Shown here piece after piece: positions 52,831-60,975 of a DNA stretch of 64,000 nt. The position numbers and the translations under genes are program-made. This stretch comes from Halalkalibacter urbisdiaboli (GTDB lineage Bacteria; Bacillota; Bacilli; Bacillales; Bacillaceae_D). Each line of letters starts with the position of its first letter. The first letter of the stretch is position 1. The DNA lies in NCBI RefSeq assembly GCF_002156385.1, contig NZ_MVJM01000002.1, positions 1,218,824-1,282,823 of the forward strand. The letters are read 5' to 3'. The notes below the pieces were generated by a model, which was not told where the DNA came from, searched no databases, and worked only from the letters and a program-made list of their open reading frames with translations.

Positions 52831-54858
52831 TTAGCTTATTTTAACTGATTGCTTACCTTGCTGAAGTTGATACATACGGTAATACGTACCCTTTTGATTC
52901 AAAAGCTCCTCATGTGAGCCACGCTCTACAACCTCCCCTTTATCAAGGACAAGAATTTGATCAGCGTTGCGGATCGTTGATAATCGGTGGGCAATGACAA
53001 AGGTTGTTCTTCCTTCCTTTACAATATTCAACGCATGTTGAATCATAGCTTCTGTCTCCGTATCAATATTAGCGGTAGCCTCATCTAATATTAATATGGC
53101 GGGATCATAGGCTAAGGCTCTTGCAAAGGAAATAAGCTGTCGTTGTCCTGCCGATAATGTACTCCCCTTTTCAAGAACTGGTTCCTCAATTTGGTTTGGT
53201 AATTGTTTGATAAATGCCTCTGCCCCTACATCACGCAAGGCCTTCCGTATCTGCTCCTCTGATATCGCTGGGTTATCCAAGCTTACGTTCGATGAAATCG
53301 TGCCACTAAACAAAAATGGATCCTGCAGAACAATCCCCATATGTCTTCTTAATTGCTGTCGTGGCATTTCTCTTGTGCTGCGTCCATCAATCGTAATTTC
53401 ACCCCGTTCTATATCATAATAGCGGAATAGTAGATTAATAATGGAGCTTTTCCCAGAGCCGGTATGCCCAACTAACGCCACAGTCTCACCCTTTTTTGCT
53501 TCGAAGCTAATATCCTTTAGGACATCGTGCTTACCGTCGTAGGAAAACGAGACATGATTAAACCGGACGTTTCCATCGTAACGAGCGATCGGTTGTTCAT
53601 TAACTTCTTCAGCCTTTTCATCCAAGAGCTCAAACACACGAATCGAGGCAACTCTTGCTTGCTCTAATTGTGAGAGCTGGTTTACGATATCCGTTACTGG
53701 CTGGAACAATCGACCAAGGTAATCAATAAACGCATATAGCATCCCAATTGATACGGCTGCGGTCATACCGATAGATTGGCCCCCAAAATGCCAAATAAGA
53801 GCGACGAACGCTAGATTTCGTAACACAAAAACAAGATTGTGAGACGTAATCGAATTTAAATGCAATAGTTTATTCTGATACGTAAAATGTTCTTCATTTA
53901 AAGTTTCAAATTCCTTTGATATTTGTGTTTTTCGTCGAAACGCACGAATGATTGGCATCCCCTGAATCGATTCATTGATCATTCCGTTCATATCACTCAC
54001 TCGCGAACGGATAAGATGATTATAATTTGAGGCAAACTTGCGATATAAAATCACCCAAACGACCATAATTGGTACGAGCAGTAATGTGATTGTCGCTAGT
54101 GTTGTATCAAGTAGGAACAGTGCCACAAATATCGCGGACATGTAAATGCTACTTGTAAAAAACGTAGCAAGTACTTTAACGAAAAGTTCACGAATCGCCT
54201 CTGTATCATTTGTTACACGTGAAACAATTTTTCCGGCTGGTCGATTATCAAAGTACGTTATCGGAACTCCTTGTATATGCTCAAATACATCCGTCCTCAT
54301 CTTTTGAATAATTCGGTTTGCTGCCGATTGCAATAAGAGCGATTTACCATATTGGAAAAAAGCCGCAATTACGAGCAATCCTACATAAAAGGCTAGTAGC
54401 CAAACAATGGGTCCAATTTCTGGTTTGTAAAATGCAAAGAGCTCTTGCTGACTCAGACGTGTTGCTTCATATTGAGCTGTCTCATCGCCCATTGTTACAG
54501 TTAACGTATTACCATCAATAATTCGATTTCCATCGAAGCCAAGATGCTCATTAATGGCATAAAACGAAAGTCCGACTTGAACAAGCTGAAGAGGTTGATT
54601 TTGCTGTTCATGTTCCGATGCAAATTCACTTCTTTTATAAAGACTGCCCCGATAGGAAACCGTTTTTTCATCCTCGGTTTCAACCTCCACCCAAGGATTC
54701 TCAATCCCCATCATATGGTCATCAATTATTTTCTTAGCAATAAAAGGCCCCGATAGCTCTGTAACAACCGCTACCGTTAGCATCGCTAATGCAATAAATA
54801 TCGTACGTTTATATAGCATCGCATAACGGAAGAGGCGTTTTCCTGTTGATTCCTTCAT
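52831..54858 (-). CDS. bmrD: Heterodimeric multidrug ABC exporter, BmrD-like subunit
   Basis: This 675-residue half-transporter is longer than usual because of an insertion of ~90 residues between the first two membrane helices (residues ~45-150), as in BmrD/YheH-type subunits. ATPase motifs: GHTGSGKSS (Walker A), TLSAGQRQLISFARA (signature with Ala in place of Gly) and ILILDEATANID (Walker B with catalytic Glu). Its ATG overlaps the stop of the partner gene (TGATG). In B. subtilis BmrCD exports several drugs and is induced by ribosome-targeting antibiotics. Confidence 0.9.
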   Translation of the reverse strand: MKESTGKRLFRYAMLYKRTIFIALAMLTVAVVTELSGPFIAKKIIDDHMMGIENPWVEVETEDEKTVSYRGSLYKRSEFASEHEQQNQPLQLVQVGLSFYAINEHLGFDGNRIIDGNTLTVTMGDETAQYEATRLSQQELFAFYKPEIGPIVWLLAFYVGLLVIAAFFQYGKSLLLQSAANRIIQKMRTDVFEHIQGVPITYFDNRPAGKIVSRVTNDTEAIRELFVKVLATFFTSSIYMSAIFVALFLLDTTLATITLLLVPIMVVWVILYRKFASNYNHLIRSRVSDMNGMINESIQGMPIIRAFRRKTQISKEFETLNEEHFTYQNKLLHLNSITSHNLVFVLRNLAFVALIWHFGGQSIGMTAAVSIGMLYAFIDYLGRLFQPVTDIVNQLSQLEQARVASIRVFELLDEKAEEVNEQPIARYDGNVRFNHVSFSYDGKHDVLKDISFEAKKGETVALVGHTGSGKSSIINLLFRYYDIERGEITIDGRSTREMPRQQLRRHMGIVLQDPFLFSGTISSNVSLDNPAISEEQIRKALRDVGAEAFIKQLPNQIEEPVLEKGSTLSAGQRQLISFARALAYDPAILILDEATANIDTETEAMIQHALNIVKEGRTTFVIAHRLSTIRNADQILVLDKGEVVERGSHEELLNQKGTYYRMYQLQQGKQSVKIS

Positions 54859-56606
54859 CAGCTCACCTCCCCGTACTGATCTGACCGCTGACGCTCATAT
54901 TGTTCCTTATACCACCCATTCCTTAGTAGTAGCTGTTCATGTGTTCCTTCTTCAATGATGGCACCATCATCCATAACCACAATCCAATCAGCATGCTGGA
55001 CGGCCGATAAACGGTGTGCGGTTATAAATGTTGTTTTTCCAGCACGTTCGCGGCGGATATTTTCAATAATAGCTGCCTCTGTCTTTCCATCAACGGCTGA
55101 CATTGCATCATCAAGAAGAAGAATATCGGGATCTTTAATTAATGCACGCGCAATTGAAATTCGTTGCTTTTGACCACCTGATAACGCAACACCTTTTTCA
55201 CCCACGAGCGTATCTAAGCCATTAGGCAACGACACTAAGTCTTGATTAAAGGAAGCAAGTGCTAATGCGTTATGAATCTCGTCCTCGGACACCTCGGCCT
55301 TTCCAAATTGAAGGTTCTCACGAATCGTACGTGAAAACAGAATTTGTTCTTGTGGAACATAGCCAACCCAAGAATGAACAGTATCAACTGGAATTTCCTC
55401 AAGTGGGATTCCAGAAATGCTCACTTGCCCTTCACCAAGTGGATATTCTCTTAAAAGCTGCTTCAACAGCGTCGTCTTTCCACTTCCTGTTTTACCGACA
55501 ACCCCAATCGTCTCGCCTCGCGCTAATGAAAAGGTAACATTTTTAAGATTATCGGTTGTTGAGGATGGATAACGAAAGCTAACATTCGAGAATTCCACTG
55601 CCTCTGGTACGTTAACTTCAACTGGATGTGCCACGTCCTTTACATCTAATGGATAGGATAATGTTTCATTCACCCGGTCAAGCGAAGCGTTCCCACGTTG
55701 GAGAACATTGATTAGCTCACCAACTGCAAACATTGGCCAAATAAGCATTCCTAAATAAATATTAAAGGAAACCAATTCGCCTAGTGTAATTCTTTGATGA
55801 AACACAAGATACGCCCCGTAACCAAGTCCAATAACATAACTAAGTCCGACTAAAATTTTTATCGTTGGTTCAAACAAGGCATCCACTCGTGCGACAGCCA
55901 TGTTTTTACTAAATACTTCCTCTGTCTTTTGTTTAAATCTGTTTTCATCTGCCTTTTCTTGAACATAAGCACGAACGACGCGAACACCTGCGATCGACTC
56001 AAGTACATAATCGTTTAACTCACCAAATGAGTCTTGAGCAACCATAAATCGTTTATGAATCATTTTTCCATAGTACCTTATAGCAAGGGCCATAAGTGGT
56101 AACGGCAGCAACGCAGCTAATGTTAGCTGCCAGCTAATCGTTACCCCCATAACCAATATAATAATTACCATAAAAATCGTTGAATCGATTAAGGTCAAAA
56201 TCCCAAACCCTGCTGTCATAGAAATTGCCTTTAAATCATTCGTTGCTCTCGCCATCAAATCGCCGGTACGATTTTTCTCATAAAAGCTCGGAGTCATTGT
56301 GAGCAAGTGCTTCATAAAGCGTGAGCGTAATATGCGTTCAATTAAAAAGGCACCTCCAAACAATTGATACATCCATACATACGTAATGAAATAACAAACG
56401 ACGATTAACCCGCCATAAAGCAAAACAATTTCATACAATCTTTCGGTTGTCATCTGACCTATATGAATATCATCAATCGCAATCCCGATTAACTTTGGTG
56501 GAATAACATCTAACCCACTGGCAATAATTAACAAAGTAACTGCGATCGTATATCGTTTCCAATACGTTTTAAAAAACCAAGCTAGCTTCCATAATACAGA
56601 GAACAT
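54858..56606 (-). CDS. bmrC: Heterodimeric multidrug ABC exporter, BmrC-like subunit
   Basis: This 582-residue half-transporter has six membrane helices, then GKTGSGKTT (Walker A), ALSGGQKQRISIARA (signature) and ILLLDDAMSAVD. The last has Asp in place of the usual catalytic Glu after Walker B. One weakened ATP site is the hallmark of heterodimeric exporters such as BmrCD. HRLSAV holds the switch His. The ribosome site is GAGGAGGG. It lies downstream of a ~270-base leader with a peptide ORF and two terminators, suggesting attenuation control. Confidence 0.9.
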   Translation of the reverse strand: MFSVLWKLAWFFKTYWKRYTIAVTLLIIASGLDVIPPKLIGIAIDDIHIGQMTTERLYEIVLLYGGLIVVCYFITYVWMYQLFGGAFLIERILRSRFMKHLLTMTPSFYEKNRTGDLMARATNDLKAISMTAGFGILTLIDSTIFMVIIILVMGVTISWQLTLAALLPLPLMALAIRYYGKMIHKRFMVAQDSFGELNDYVLESIAGVRVVRAYVQEKADENRFKQKTEEVFSKNMAVARVDALFEPTIKILVGLSYVIGLGYGAYLVFHQRITLGELVSFNIYLGMLIWPMFAVGELINVLQRGNASLDRVNETLSYPLDVKDVAHPVEVNVPEAVEFSNVSFRYPSSTTDNLKNVTFSLARGETIGVVGKTGSGKTTLLKQLLREYPLGEGQVSISGIPLEEIPVDTVHSWVGYVPQEQILFSRTIRENLQFGKAEVSEDEIHNALALASFNQDLVSLPNGLDTLVGEKGVALSGGQKQRISIARALIKDPDILLLDDAMSAVDGKTEAAIIENIRRERAGKTTFITAHRLSAVQHADWIVVMDDGAIIEEGTHEQLLLRNGWYKEQYERQRSDQYGEVS

Positions 56607-56651
56607 TCACGTTCCCTCCTCTCTCTTCTCTCCCTTAGAACACTTACTACA

Positions 56652-56708
56652 CTACCCATCTTTAATCCACTCACGATAAATCATCCGTACACACATCTCC
56701 TCATTCAT
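56652..56708 (-). CDS. Possible 18-residue ORF between the attenuator and bmrC
   Basis: ATG at 56708, behind TAGGAGTG, opens an 18-codon frame (MNEEMCVRMI, YREWIKDG) ending in TAG 45 bases before the bmrC start. It could be a second leader peptide or chance. I know no homologue. Confidence 0.35.
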   Translation of the reverse strand: MNEEMCVRMIYREWIKDG

Positions 56709-56770
56709 TAAAATCACTCCTAAAAAATGTATTAAGAAAAGCTAAAAGCAGCTTATTCTTCCTAAAAGTA

Positions 56771-56804
56771 AAATAAAAAAGACACCACGAGCGCGCGTGA
56801 TGTC
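56771..56804 (-). terminator. Second leader terminator of the bmr-like operon
   Basis: GACATCACG/CGTGGTGTC 9 bp stem with six-base loop, followed by TTTTTTATTTT on the minus strand. Confidence 0.85.
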
Positions 56805-56813
56805 ATAAGAAAA

Positions 56814-56846
56814 AATAAAAAAACGCACGTCATAGGTGACCTGCGC
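56814..56846 (-). terminator. First leader terminator (attenuator) of the bmr-like operon
   Basis: GCGCAGGTCA/TGACGTGCGT stem with one mismatch and loop CCTA, then seven T. Its 5' arm (GCAGGTCAC, complement at 56836-56844) can instead pair with GTGACCCTGC inside the leader ORF (56891-56900). Confidence 0.82.
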
Positions 56847-56876
56847 AAAAACACAAAGGTATCCGCTTGCATTACC

Positions 56877-56939
56877 TTATTGCACTAAAAGCAGGGTCAC
56901 ATCTTCAATTGTTGTACGTAATGCCATATGCTTTTCCAT
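56877..56939 (-). CDS. 20-residue leader peptide of the bmr-like operon (BmrB-like role)
   Basis: The ORF runs from ATG at 56939 to TAA at 56877 and is preceded by a very strong ribosome site (AAGAGGAGGAGGG). The peptide starts MEKHMALRTT and ends VTLLLVQ. Its last codons contain GTGACCCTGC, able to base-pair with the 5' arm of the first terminator. In B. subtilis, bmrCD is controlled by ribosome-mediated attenuation through a leader ORF (bmrB). The same logic fits here: an antibiotic-stalled ribosome early in the leader would leave this segment free to block the terminator. Confidence 0.78.
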   Translation of the reverse strand: MEKHMALRTTIEDVTLLLVQ

Positions 56940-56974
56940 GATGTACCCTCCTCCTCTTGGTTAATTTTGTTAAC

Positions 56975-57003
56975 AGTTTATATTTTCCAAATAATGTTGT
57001 CAA
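56975..57003 (-). promoter_or_regulatory. Sigma-A promoter of the leader and bmr-like operon
   Basis: Minus strand TTGACA, 17 bases, TAAACT. It ends about 35 bases upstream of the leader ATG. The leader start and the small gene at 57064 are divergent. Confidence 0.75.
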
Positions 57004-57063
57004 TGTTTTTTTGATTTTTCGCTAAAAATAATCAATACAATGGATTACTTGGAGGTTTTTTAA

Positions 57064-57210
57064 ATGACAAAAAAACAAACGGTTGCTGGAACAGATATCA
57101 CAGAAGTAAAACGATTAAATGCCCAATCTGGATTAACCTATAACGAAGCAAAAATGCTTCTAGCTAAACAGCGGGGCTTTCTAACAAACAAAACTCGAAA
57201 ACAGCACTAG
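57064..57210 (+). CDS. Small 48-residue protein, possibly related to gamma-type spore proteins
   Basis: ATG behind TTGGAGG opens a 48-codon frame. The sequence (AGTDITEVKRLNAQSGLTYN, then EAKMLLAKQ) recalls the ETDVQxVKxQNA repeat of gamma-type small acid-soluble spore proteins, but it is shorter and has a single unit. It ends overlapping the convergent Lrp gene by four bases. The gene looks real and the assignment is tentative. Confidence 0.6.
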   Translation: MTKKQTVAGTDITEVKRLNAQSGLTYNEAKMLLAKQRGFLTNKTRKQH

Positions 57211-57644
57211 TTGGTAGGTAATATGTAACGATGTGAAACAGGCGAACCGATAACAGTTGACGTATTAATGGTGCCATAGGGAATTAGTTTATCAATTAGT
57301 TCCCTCATTCTCGTCATATCAGCCACTGCTGCCTTTAGAAAATAACTAACCTCCCCAGTTACCCGATGACATTCAATTATATCCTCCTCGTTCTGTACAC
57401 ATTGTTCAAATTCCTGGAGCGAAACTTTTAGAGCACTTACTTGAATAATTAACATAATCTCTCTTCCTACTTTAGGTAGTGAGATTCTCGCCGTATACTC
57501 TTCAATAATCCCCTTCTCCTGTAAGCGTAATAAGCGCTCGGAAATACTTGGACGACTTAAGGCAATCGCTTGAGATAAATCACTAATAGTCATTCGAGCA
57601 TTTTGCTGTAACAACATTAATAGTTTTTTATCAATTTCATCCAC
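57207..57644 (-). CDS. Lrp/AsnC-family transcriptional regulator
   Basis: This 145-residue protein has an N-terminal helix-turn-helix (MDEIDKKLLMLLQQNAR, then ISDLSQAIALSRPSISERLL). A RAM ligand-binding domain follows (IQVSALKVSLQEFEQCV, ECHRVTGEVSYFLKAAV). Such regulators control amino-acid metabolism or transport. The start GTG at 57644 follows GAGGTG by six bases and gives the usual MDEIDKK opening. The GTG at 57653 would sit inside the ribosome site. The gene may act on the divergent YitT gene. Confidence 0.88.
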   Translation of the reverse strand: MDEIDKKLLMLLQQNARMTISDLSQAIALSRPSISERLLRLQEKGIIEEYTARISLPKVGREIMLIIQVSALKVSLQEFEQCVQNEEDIIECHRVTGEVSYFLKAAVADMTRMRELIDKLIPYGTINTSTVIGSPVSHRYILPTN

Positions 57645-57782
57645 CTTACCCACCTCTTATCAATTCGTATATAAGAAAGACTTTTTTCGTTCAAAATGAA
57701 TAAAGATAACCGACAATACCTTCATAACTTCATACAAAACATCCCTTAAGTATTTTATCATAAAATAAGGAGGTTGGTTACA

Positions 57783-58415
57783 ATGTTAAAAAGAATTGCC
57801 ATGATGATGATTGCCTGCTTTCTTACGAGTATAGGGGTGCTTATTTTAAACCATTCGCAGATCGTGACGGGTGGAACAGCTGGGCTCGCCTTAAGTTTGT
57901 CCTACCTTTTCCATTTTCCATTTTCGATTACGTTCTTTTTTATAAATCTTCCCTTTTACGTATTTGCGCTTCTAAGAATGGGAGTCCGCTTCACCGTCTC
58001 TACCGTATTTTCAGTTTCGGTGTTATCGTTGTTAACGACGATGAATCAGTGGCTACCGGACTTTACAATCCCTTCCTTCGCTGGTGCTATTATAGGTGGG
58101 GCAATTATTGGAATGGGCCTTTCACTCTTATTCATGAACGGAGCTTCACTTGGAGGAGCTAACATTCTTGCCTTGTTTTTACAGCAACGCTTTCATATGA
58201 ATCCAGGAAAGATTAATTTTTTATTTGATTTATTTGTTGTCCTGTTAAGCATTTATACAGTCGGGCTTATAAAAGGGATCTTCTCAATTATATCCATTGC
58301 AGTTACTTCAAGGATTATTAGTTACTTTAAAAATGAATTTGCGACAAATAGCAAGGAAAAAAAACAAAAGCAGTACACGACTTCTACTCGACCTTCTATT
58401 CCGCTTACCGAGTAA
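57783..58415 (+). CDS. YitT-family membrane protein
   Basis: This 210-residue integral membrane protein has about five to six helices. It carries the YitT pattern: ILNHSQIVTGGTAGLALSLS near residue 22, FFFINLPFYVFA, and GGAIIGMGLSLLFMNGASLG. It lacks the C-terminal DUF2179 domain of longer family members. The function is unknown, with transport suspected. The ATG at 57783 is nine bases behind AAGGAGG. A TTG at 57774 touches that site and is unlikely. Confidence 0.85.
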   Translation: MLKRIAMMMIACFLTSIGVLILNHSQIVTGGTAGLALSLSYLFHFPFSITFFFINLPFYVFALLRMGVRFTVSTVFSVSVLSLLTTMNQWLPDFTIPSFAGAIIGGAIIGMGLSLLFMNGASLGGANILALFLQQRFHMNPGKINFLFDLFVVLLSIYTVGLIKGIFSIISIAVTSRIISYFKNEFATNSKEKKQKQYTTSTRPSIPLTE

Positions 58416-58459
58416 ATAGTTAAGGGGGGGGTTCATGTTTGTCATCTGTGAAAATAGCC

Positions 58460-58475
58460 TGTTTCACGTGAAACT
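58460..58475. promoter_or_regulatory. parS-like ParB (Spo0J) binding site
   Basis: TGTTTCACGTGAAACT matches the parS consensus TGTTNCACGTGAAACA at every position but the last and contains the full GTTTCACGTGAAAC palindrome. parS sites load ParB for chromosome segregation and usually lie in the origin-proximal region. Confidence 0.8.
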
Positions 58476-58534
58476 CTACATATTTTTTTCATAAGGGAAT
58501 ATACTGATCATATCCCTTCAATAAAGGATGTGTA

Positions 58535-58696
58535 ATGATGCTAGGCGATTCCCTGAAAAATTTAGATCGTATTGAGAAAAAGGCCAAACAGGATCACCGT
58601 CACGCTGACAAGGCAACAGAGGTTGTTGATAAAGCAATAACTGAAATGAACCCTCAGCGTCAACATAGTGAGGATCCTTCCCAAAATAAGCGCTAG
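58535..58696 (+). CDS. Small hydrophilic protein of unknown function
   Basis: This 53-codon ORF (starting MMLGDSLKNLDRIEKKAKQD) is behind AAAGGATG. It is rich in charged residues and probably helical, with no membrane segment. It stands alone next to the parS-like site and is closed by a strong terminator, which supports a real gene. I do not recognise the family. Confidence 0.55.
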   Translation: MMLGDSLKNLDRIEKKAKQDHRHADKATEVVDKAITEMNPQRQHSEDPSQNKR

Positions 58697-58722
58697 CTGT
58701 TGTGAGGATTATATTAAAATGT

Positions 58723-58762
58723 AAGGGTTGCTCTTAGGTTTTTGAACCGAAGAGCAGCCCTT
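58723..58762 (+). terminator. Terminator of the small gene
   Basis: AAGGGTTGCTCTT/AAGAGCAGCCCTT stem followed by CTTTT. Confidence 0.88.
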
Positions 58763-58816
58763 CTTTTATGCCTTTTTCCATGATTTTTGTTTATAATAAT
58801 AGAATGAGGTGTAAGC

Positions 58817-60658
58817 ATGACAACAAAAATAAATGATTTTATCGAAAGTCAACTCATTCGAATATTTCTTAAGCAAATAGGGTTTAACCCTGATCAAATA
58901 CAAAATACATTTTTAAAAAGTCTTCTCTTGAGGGACTGCCCTGAAACGGAAGAGTTCCTTCTTTCTATTCATAACGAGTGGACATTAAAAAACATAGAAG
59001 AACAGTTTTACTCACTTTTATCAAAAGAGACTTTAGTAGCAAACGGTATTATCTTCACCCCAGAATACATCATTGACTATATTCTTTCCGAAACGATGGG
59101 GCGATATAAAAACCCAACTGTTTGCGATTTTTCTTGTGGCTGTGGTGCATTTTTAGTGCGTGCCGCTGAGCATTTACAAAAGGAAAACCCTTCTACTTCC
59201 ATGTTGGACATCCTTAAAACCTCTATTTTCGGCATGGATATTTTAGCTGAAAATGTAAGAAGAACGAAAATCATTTTAACATTGCTAGCGTTAAAGGAAT
59301 ATGGCGATGTTAAACAAATCCAGTTGAATATTATTTGTTATGATAGTACGCAACTTGATGCCATTGATCAATTTAACCATCCAGCTATAAAAGAAGGCTT
59401 CGATTGCATTGTCGGTAATCCTCCTTATGTACGCATACAAGATTTAACGACTGACGTTAGAGCTAGACTTAAAAAAACGTACAAAACAGCAACAAGCGGT
59501 AGTTTTAATCTTTATTTTGCCTTTTTTGAATTGGGAATTCGTGGATTACAGCCGACGGGGACGTTAGGCTATATTGTGCCAAATTATTTTTTGAAAATGA
59601 AAGCAGCTGAGCCTCTTAGGGAGATTCTCATTAAAAATCGACTTGTTAAAAAAGTAATTGATTTTAACGATAATCTATTGTTCTCGAATGCCCATACCTA
59701 TTCTGCCATTATTATGCTGGATCATGCACCAAAAGACTGCTTTGAATACAGCAGCATCAAATCAGTTTCAAGTAGGACACTTATACAAGTAAATCAGCAA
59801 TTTAAAAAAGCTCCTTACGAAGAATTTACCCCTGACGCCATTCATTTATTAACAGAGCGAGAGAAACGAAATATTAATCGAATTGAACACGCTGGAAGAA
59901 AGCTAGCGATAAGCACGGGGATTGCTACCCAAAAGGATGCTCTCTATATGATAGGCCAAAACAAGGAAGATTCCCTTGATGAGGATGATAGCTTTTTTTA
60001 TAAATGGTGGAACGGTGATGTGTACCCGATTGAAAAAAGCATAACAGTACCTCTGATTAAAGGAGGCTCCAATATTGATTTCCAAACGGGTCAGGTGAAG
60101 AAAAACATTTCGATTATCTATCCTTATCGGAAAACAGTAAAAGGAACCATTGAGGTCATTCCAGAGCACGAACTCATGACGTTTTTTCCAAACGTGTATC
60201 GATACTTAGAAACGGTTCAAGATGAACTTGCAGCCCGAAATAATGGTAAACCGAAAATTTCCGTATGGTATGAATACGGTAGAAAACAAGCATTGGGAAG
60301 GTTTGGTCCAAAAATCATCTCCCCTACGAATGCAAAGCAACCACGCTTTACACTGTTTGAAGATTACGCATTATTTAACAATGGTTATGCGATCTATGGA
60401 TTAGAGACTGAGGATGACGACCAAATACCTAATCCTAGCTTACCTGTTTTAACGAAAATACTGAATTCATCGATCATGGATTATTATATTCAGCATACGA
60501 GCTATCTCATTAGCGGAGGTTATTATTGTTATCAAAAGAAATATATTCGTAATTTTTCCATTCCTCCATTTACGAATGAAGAGCTCTCGTTTATTGAACA
60601 GCATCATGGTGAAACGCTAGATGCCTTTCTCAGCGACGCCTATAAGCTTGAACAATGA
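58817..60658 (+). CDS. Eco57I/TaqI-type adenine-specific DNA methyltransferase, apparently orphan
   Basis: This 613-residue protein has a short N-terminal helical part, then GIIFTPEYIIDYIL (motif X) and VCDFSCGCGAFLVRA (motif I, AdoMet binding) near residue 100. GNPPYVRIQD (catalytic motif IV) lies near residue 205. The last ~200 residues resemble a TaqI-like target-recognition domain (NSSIMDYYIQHTSYLISGGYY). No PD-(D/E)XK nuclease is visible in the N-terminus, and no restriction gene is adjacent. It is either an orphan epigenetic methyltransferase or a relic of a type IIG system. Confidence 0.88.
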   Translation: MTTKINDFIESQLIRIFLKQIGFNPDQIQNTFLKSLLLRDCPETEEFLLSIHNEWTLKNIEEQFYSLLSKETLVANGIIFTPEYIIDYILSETMGRYKNPTVCDFSCGCGAFLVRAAEHLQKENPSTSMLDILKTSIFGMDILAENVRRTKIILTLLALKEYGDVKQIQLNIICYDSTQLDAIDQFNHPAIKEGFDCIVGNPPYVRIQDLTTDVRARLKKTYKTATSGSFNLYFAFFELGIRGLQPTGTLGYIVPNYFLKMKAAEPLREILIKNRLVKKVIDFNDNLLFSNAHTYSAIIMLDHAPKDCFEYSSIKSVSSRTLIQVNQQFKKAPYEEFTPDAIHLLTEREKRNINRIEHAGRKLAISTGIATQKDALYMIGQNKEDSLDEDDSFFYKWWNGDVYPIEKSITVPLIKGGSNIDFQTGQVKKNISIIYPYRKTVKGTIEVIPEHELMTFFPNVYRYLETVQDELAARNNGKPKISVWYEYGRKQALGRFGPKIISPTNAKQPRFTLFEDYALFNNGYAIYGLETEDDDQIPNPSLPVLTKILNSSIMDYYIQHTSYLISGGYYCYQKKYIRNFSIPPFTNEELSFIEQHHGETLDAFLSDAYKLEQ

Positions 60659-60696
60659 ACTTTTTACAATTTTTTAATATATTCTATAAAATAATC

Positions 60697-60740
60697 AAGG
60701 CGTAAGGTAACTTGTCTATGACAAAAACCTTAGCCTTTTT
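60697..60740 (+). terminator. Terminator of the methyltransferase gene
   Basis: CAAGGCGTAAGG/CCTTAGCCTT stem with one bulge and a run of seven T. Confidence 0.8.
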
Positions 60741-60862
60741 TTGTTGCACCTTGTCGATTACGCTCCCCTCCTTCATCTCTTTGTTACTTTCGATTGAGAA
60801 ACAAGTCTCAACCGAAAGCTTATCCCTTTTACTTCTCTATCATTCGGCTTATATTCCCACCC

Positions 60863-60912
60863 TTTACAAAGAGATTACGATTTATTCATTTTGTTTTAAC
60901 GAATATTTGTTA
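60863..60912 (+). promoter_or_regulatory. Possible Pho box (PhoP sites) before the phosphatase gene
   Basis: TTTACA, ATTACG, TTCATT, TTAACG and TTGTTA follow each other at exact 11-base steps. PhoP sites are TT(A/C/T)A(C/T)A repeats at about this spacing. Three of the five units fit well. The location ~60-110 bases upstream of a PhoX-like gene fits. Confidence 0.5.
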
Positions 60913-60975
60913 CCTTTTTGAATAGACGGTGCTTCACAGAAAAACAGCCTTAAATCTAATTAATGGAGGTTCATG

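Noticed and set aside
60712-60921. 69-codon ORF after the methyltransferase gene
   Set aside because: Its 5' end is the terminator hairpin of the methyltransferase gene, there is no ribosome site, and its 3' half overlaps the possible Pho box.
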